From assembly GCA_958450365.1 (NCBI GenBank), contig CAUEEP010000934.1, forward strand, positions 422,001 to 486,000: 64,000 nucleotides of DNA, read 5' to 3'. The notes beneath the pieces are model-generated. The model saw only the letters and a program-made list of their open reading frames with translations. It searched no databases and was not told the origin of the DNA. Origin of the DNA: Mesorhabditis belari. Taxonomy: Eukaryota; Nematoda; Chromadorea; Rhabditida; Rhabditidae. Below are positions 63,869-64,000 of this stretch, piece by piece. Each line of letters starts with the position of its first letter. Positions within the stretch are counted from its first letter, which is position 1. Made by a program: the position numbers and the translations under genes.

Positions 63869-64000
63869 GTGAATTTTGTCGACCTAAAAACTAATTAGAG
63901 AATGTTGTTAACTTATCGTGGCTTTTGAAGCCTATCGCTTAGCCTATCTGATGCAGTTTTTCACGCTGATTCCGAATCTGCAATCAGTTTTTCCTAAAAG

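Overview
The window looks like nuclear DNA of a nematode. It is AT-rich, with short introns (often 40-60 bp) ending in TTTCAG or TTTTAG and an acceptor just before the start codons of two genes, as expected for spliced-leader trans-splicing. Three conserved genes have recognisable nematode relatives: a COX7C-type subunit, SUMO (smo-1) and a three-Ig DIP/IgLON protein (rig-5-like). Nothing bacterial or organellar was seen. Most of the sequence is introns, transposons, fold-back elements and minisatellites, and most long open frames are read-through of tandem repeats.

Layout. 0-6 kb: repeats, foldbacks, a dead mariner and a weak minus-strand exon pair. 6.2-7.2 kb: COX7C-like gene (-). 8.8-9.3 kb: SUMO gene (+). 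9.5-11.2 kb: Tc1-like transposon. 11.8-26.1 kb: rig-5-like gene (+), with 16-17 small exons between large repeat-filled introns. 26.3-28.4 kb: left arm of an inverted duplication. 29.1-34.9 kb: a receptor kinase gene (+) encoding a signal peptide, Ig-type ectodomain, one TM helix and a kinase with the Ser/Thr-type catalytic loop HRDIKPEN. 37.3-46.1 kb: a second gene of the same family (+) whose exons join, in one reading frame, a TM helix, a first kinase domain (HQD), a linker and a second kinase domain (HRD). 44.1-47.1 kb: right arm of the inverted duplication, carrying the last exons of that gene; the left arm holds a deleted, mutated inverse copy. 47-64 kb: repeats, an apparently intact mariner, several MITEs, and isolated exon candidates (a signal-peptide exon, a Thr-rich exon, a membrane-type exon at the right edge).

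Main points. (1) The kinase cluster is the best candidate for an undescribed system: receptor-like proteins pairing Ig-type ectodomains with Ser/Thr-type kinase domains, one with two kinase domains in tandem. Exon sizes and phases are conserved among the three kinase units and all end in a related tail motif around RPIGFDGT, so they arose by tandem duplication. (2) The cluster is bracketed by an inverted duplication with a Tc3-like transposon at the junction and a minisatellite in both arms. (3) Repeats show two recurring designs: minisatellites of 11-bp unit at several unrelated loci, and fold-back elements whose inverted arms enclose a tandem-repeat core. Exon models were assembled by eye from phase and splice signals and have no transcript support.
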